Below are positions 63,413 through 64,000 of a DNA stretch of 64,000 nucleotides, piece by piece (position 1 is the stretch's first letter; every line of letters begins with the position of its first letter). The position numbers and the translations under genes are program-made. The stretch lies in assembly GCA_022822855.1 (NCBI GenBank), contig JAJDYG010000006.1, positions 39,538 through 103,537 on the forward strand. Direction: 5' to 3'. The notes beneath the pieces were generated by a model. It worked only from the letters and a program-made list of their open reading frames with translations. It did not search any database and was not told the origin of the DNA. Origin of the DNA: Dehalococcoidia bacterium. Its GTDB lineage: Bacteria > Chloroflexota > Dehalococcoidia > Bin125.

Positions 63413-64000
63413 TGCAGGCTACTGGGGTTGTTGGTGAGGCGGGCGGTGGCGCCCTGGCAGAGTTGGGTGCTCTGGGCCCCGTGTCAAGCACGGGGCATCG
63501 GACGGGGAAGGCTGAGGGTGCGGGATGGCGACGGCGGCACGCGTTTGCGAGGAGACTGGGATCGTTGGTGAGGCGGACGGTGGCGCCCTGGCGGAGGTGG
63601 GTGCTCTGGGCCCCGTGTCAAGCACGGGGCATCGGACGGGGAAGGTTGAGGGTGCGGGAGGGTGACGGCGGCACGCGTCTGCGAGGAGACTGGGGTCGTT
63701 GGTGAGGCGGACGGTGGCGCCCTGGCGGAGGTGGGTGCTCTGGGCCCCGTGTCAAGCACGGGGCATCGGACGGGGAAGGCTGAGGGTGCGGGATGGCGAC
63801 GGCGGGACGCGCTTGCGAGGAGACTGGGATTGTTGATGAGGGGGACGGTGGCGCCCTGGCGGAGGTGGGTGCTCTGGGCCCCGTGTCAAGCACGGGGCAT
63901 CGGACGGGGAAGGTTGAGGGTGCGGGATGGCGACGGCGGGGCGCGTTCACGAGGAGACTGGGGTTGTTGCTGAGGCGGGCGGTGGCGCCCTGGCGGAGGT
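63413..64000. repeat. 134-bp tandem repeat array, at least 4 copies, runs off the window
   Basis: The TCTGGGCCCCGTG landmark falls at 63471, 63605, 63739 and 63873, exactly 134 bp apart, and a fifth unit begins before base 64000. Each unit contains a family B palindrome and conserved segments GGTGGCGCCCTGG and CGACGGCGG. Units differ by a few bases. 134 is not divisible by 3 and frames shift between copies, so it is not coding. No CRISPR-like alternation of spacers. Confidence 0.92.

Noticed and set aside
63484..63973. Open frames across the tandem array on both strands
   Set aside because: They arise from GC-rich repeats; 134 bp is not a multiple of 3, so frames shift between units.
63413..64000. 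CRISPR array
   Set aside because: Units are 134 bp and near-identical throughout, with no short repeat/variable spacer alternation and no cas genes in view.

Overview
The window is about 62-63% GC and gene-dense, with many 1-11 bp start/stop overlaps. The gene set suggests an uncultured Chloroflexota bacterium, possibly of the SAR202/Dehalococcoidia side. The pointers are a coaD-linked coiled-coil gene of a Chloroflexi/Actinobacteria type, a DUF35/SCP2-thiolase pair, several SDR, aldo-keto and MetE-like catabolic genes, a Ni-SOD, and a very large SwmB-type repeat protein. This placement is inference, because there is no rRNA in the window.

Layout. 1-4.7 kb (+): a PDZ serine protease cut by the window edge, a membrane-anchored GH18-like protein, rsmD, coaD and a coiled-coil gene. 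4.8-19.4 kb (-): an aromatic amino acid supraoperon transcribed tyrA-aroA-gmk-trpE-(Nudix/CMD)-(CMD)-trpG-trpD-trpC-trpF-trpB-(CPBP protease)-trpA-aroH-aroF, with three non-canonical genes embedded in it. 19.6-25.4 kb: a membrane-anchored lytic transglycosylase, tRNA-Arg(TCT), an HTH/SEC-C protein carrying two repeat insertions, a secreted Vps62-like protein in a more AT-rich stretch, and two superoxide dismutases (Ni and Cu/Zn). 25.5-35.7 kb: an ABC-2 exporter, the DUF35/thiolase pair, and a run of oxidoreductase and CoA-type enzymes. 35.7-42.3 kb: a 2190-residue secreted repeat protein. 42.3-49.8 kb (-): birA, a candidate structured RNA, a class III aminotransferase, murE with a repeat inserted in frame, rnpB (RNase P RNA), an RNase HI-like gene, a degenerate large serine recombinase and a zinc-ribbon coiled-coil protein. 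49.9-60 kb (+): yceD-rpmF-fabD-nusB-acpP, tatA/B-tatC, a family 4 uracil-DNA glycosylase, RNase J and FtsK. 60-64 kb: an adenylate cyclase and uvrB (-), then a 134-bp tandem array running off the window.

The least expected layer is repetitive. At least three palindromic repeat families recur. Family A is a double-hairpin element, mostly intergenic but read through in frame inside murE and inside the HTH/SEC-C gene. Family B has a GCCCCGTG/CACGGGGC stem, lies after gmk and tatC, and sits in every unit of the 134-bp array. Family C is a palindrome followed by a 10-bp-periodic array. The strongest gene-level candidate is the trp operon with its CMD, degenerate Nudix-CMD and CPBP-protease genes, all translationally coupled or tightly packed with the biosynthetic genes.

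No searches were run. Function calls rest on motif recognition in the translated sequence.
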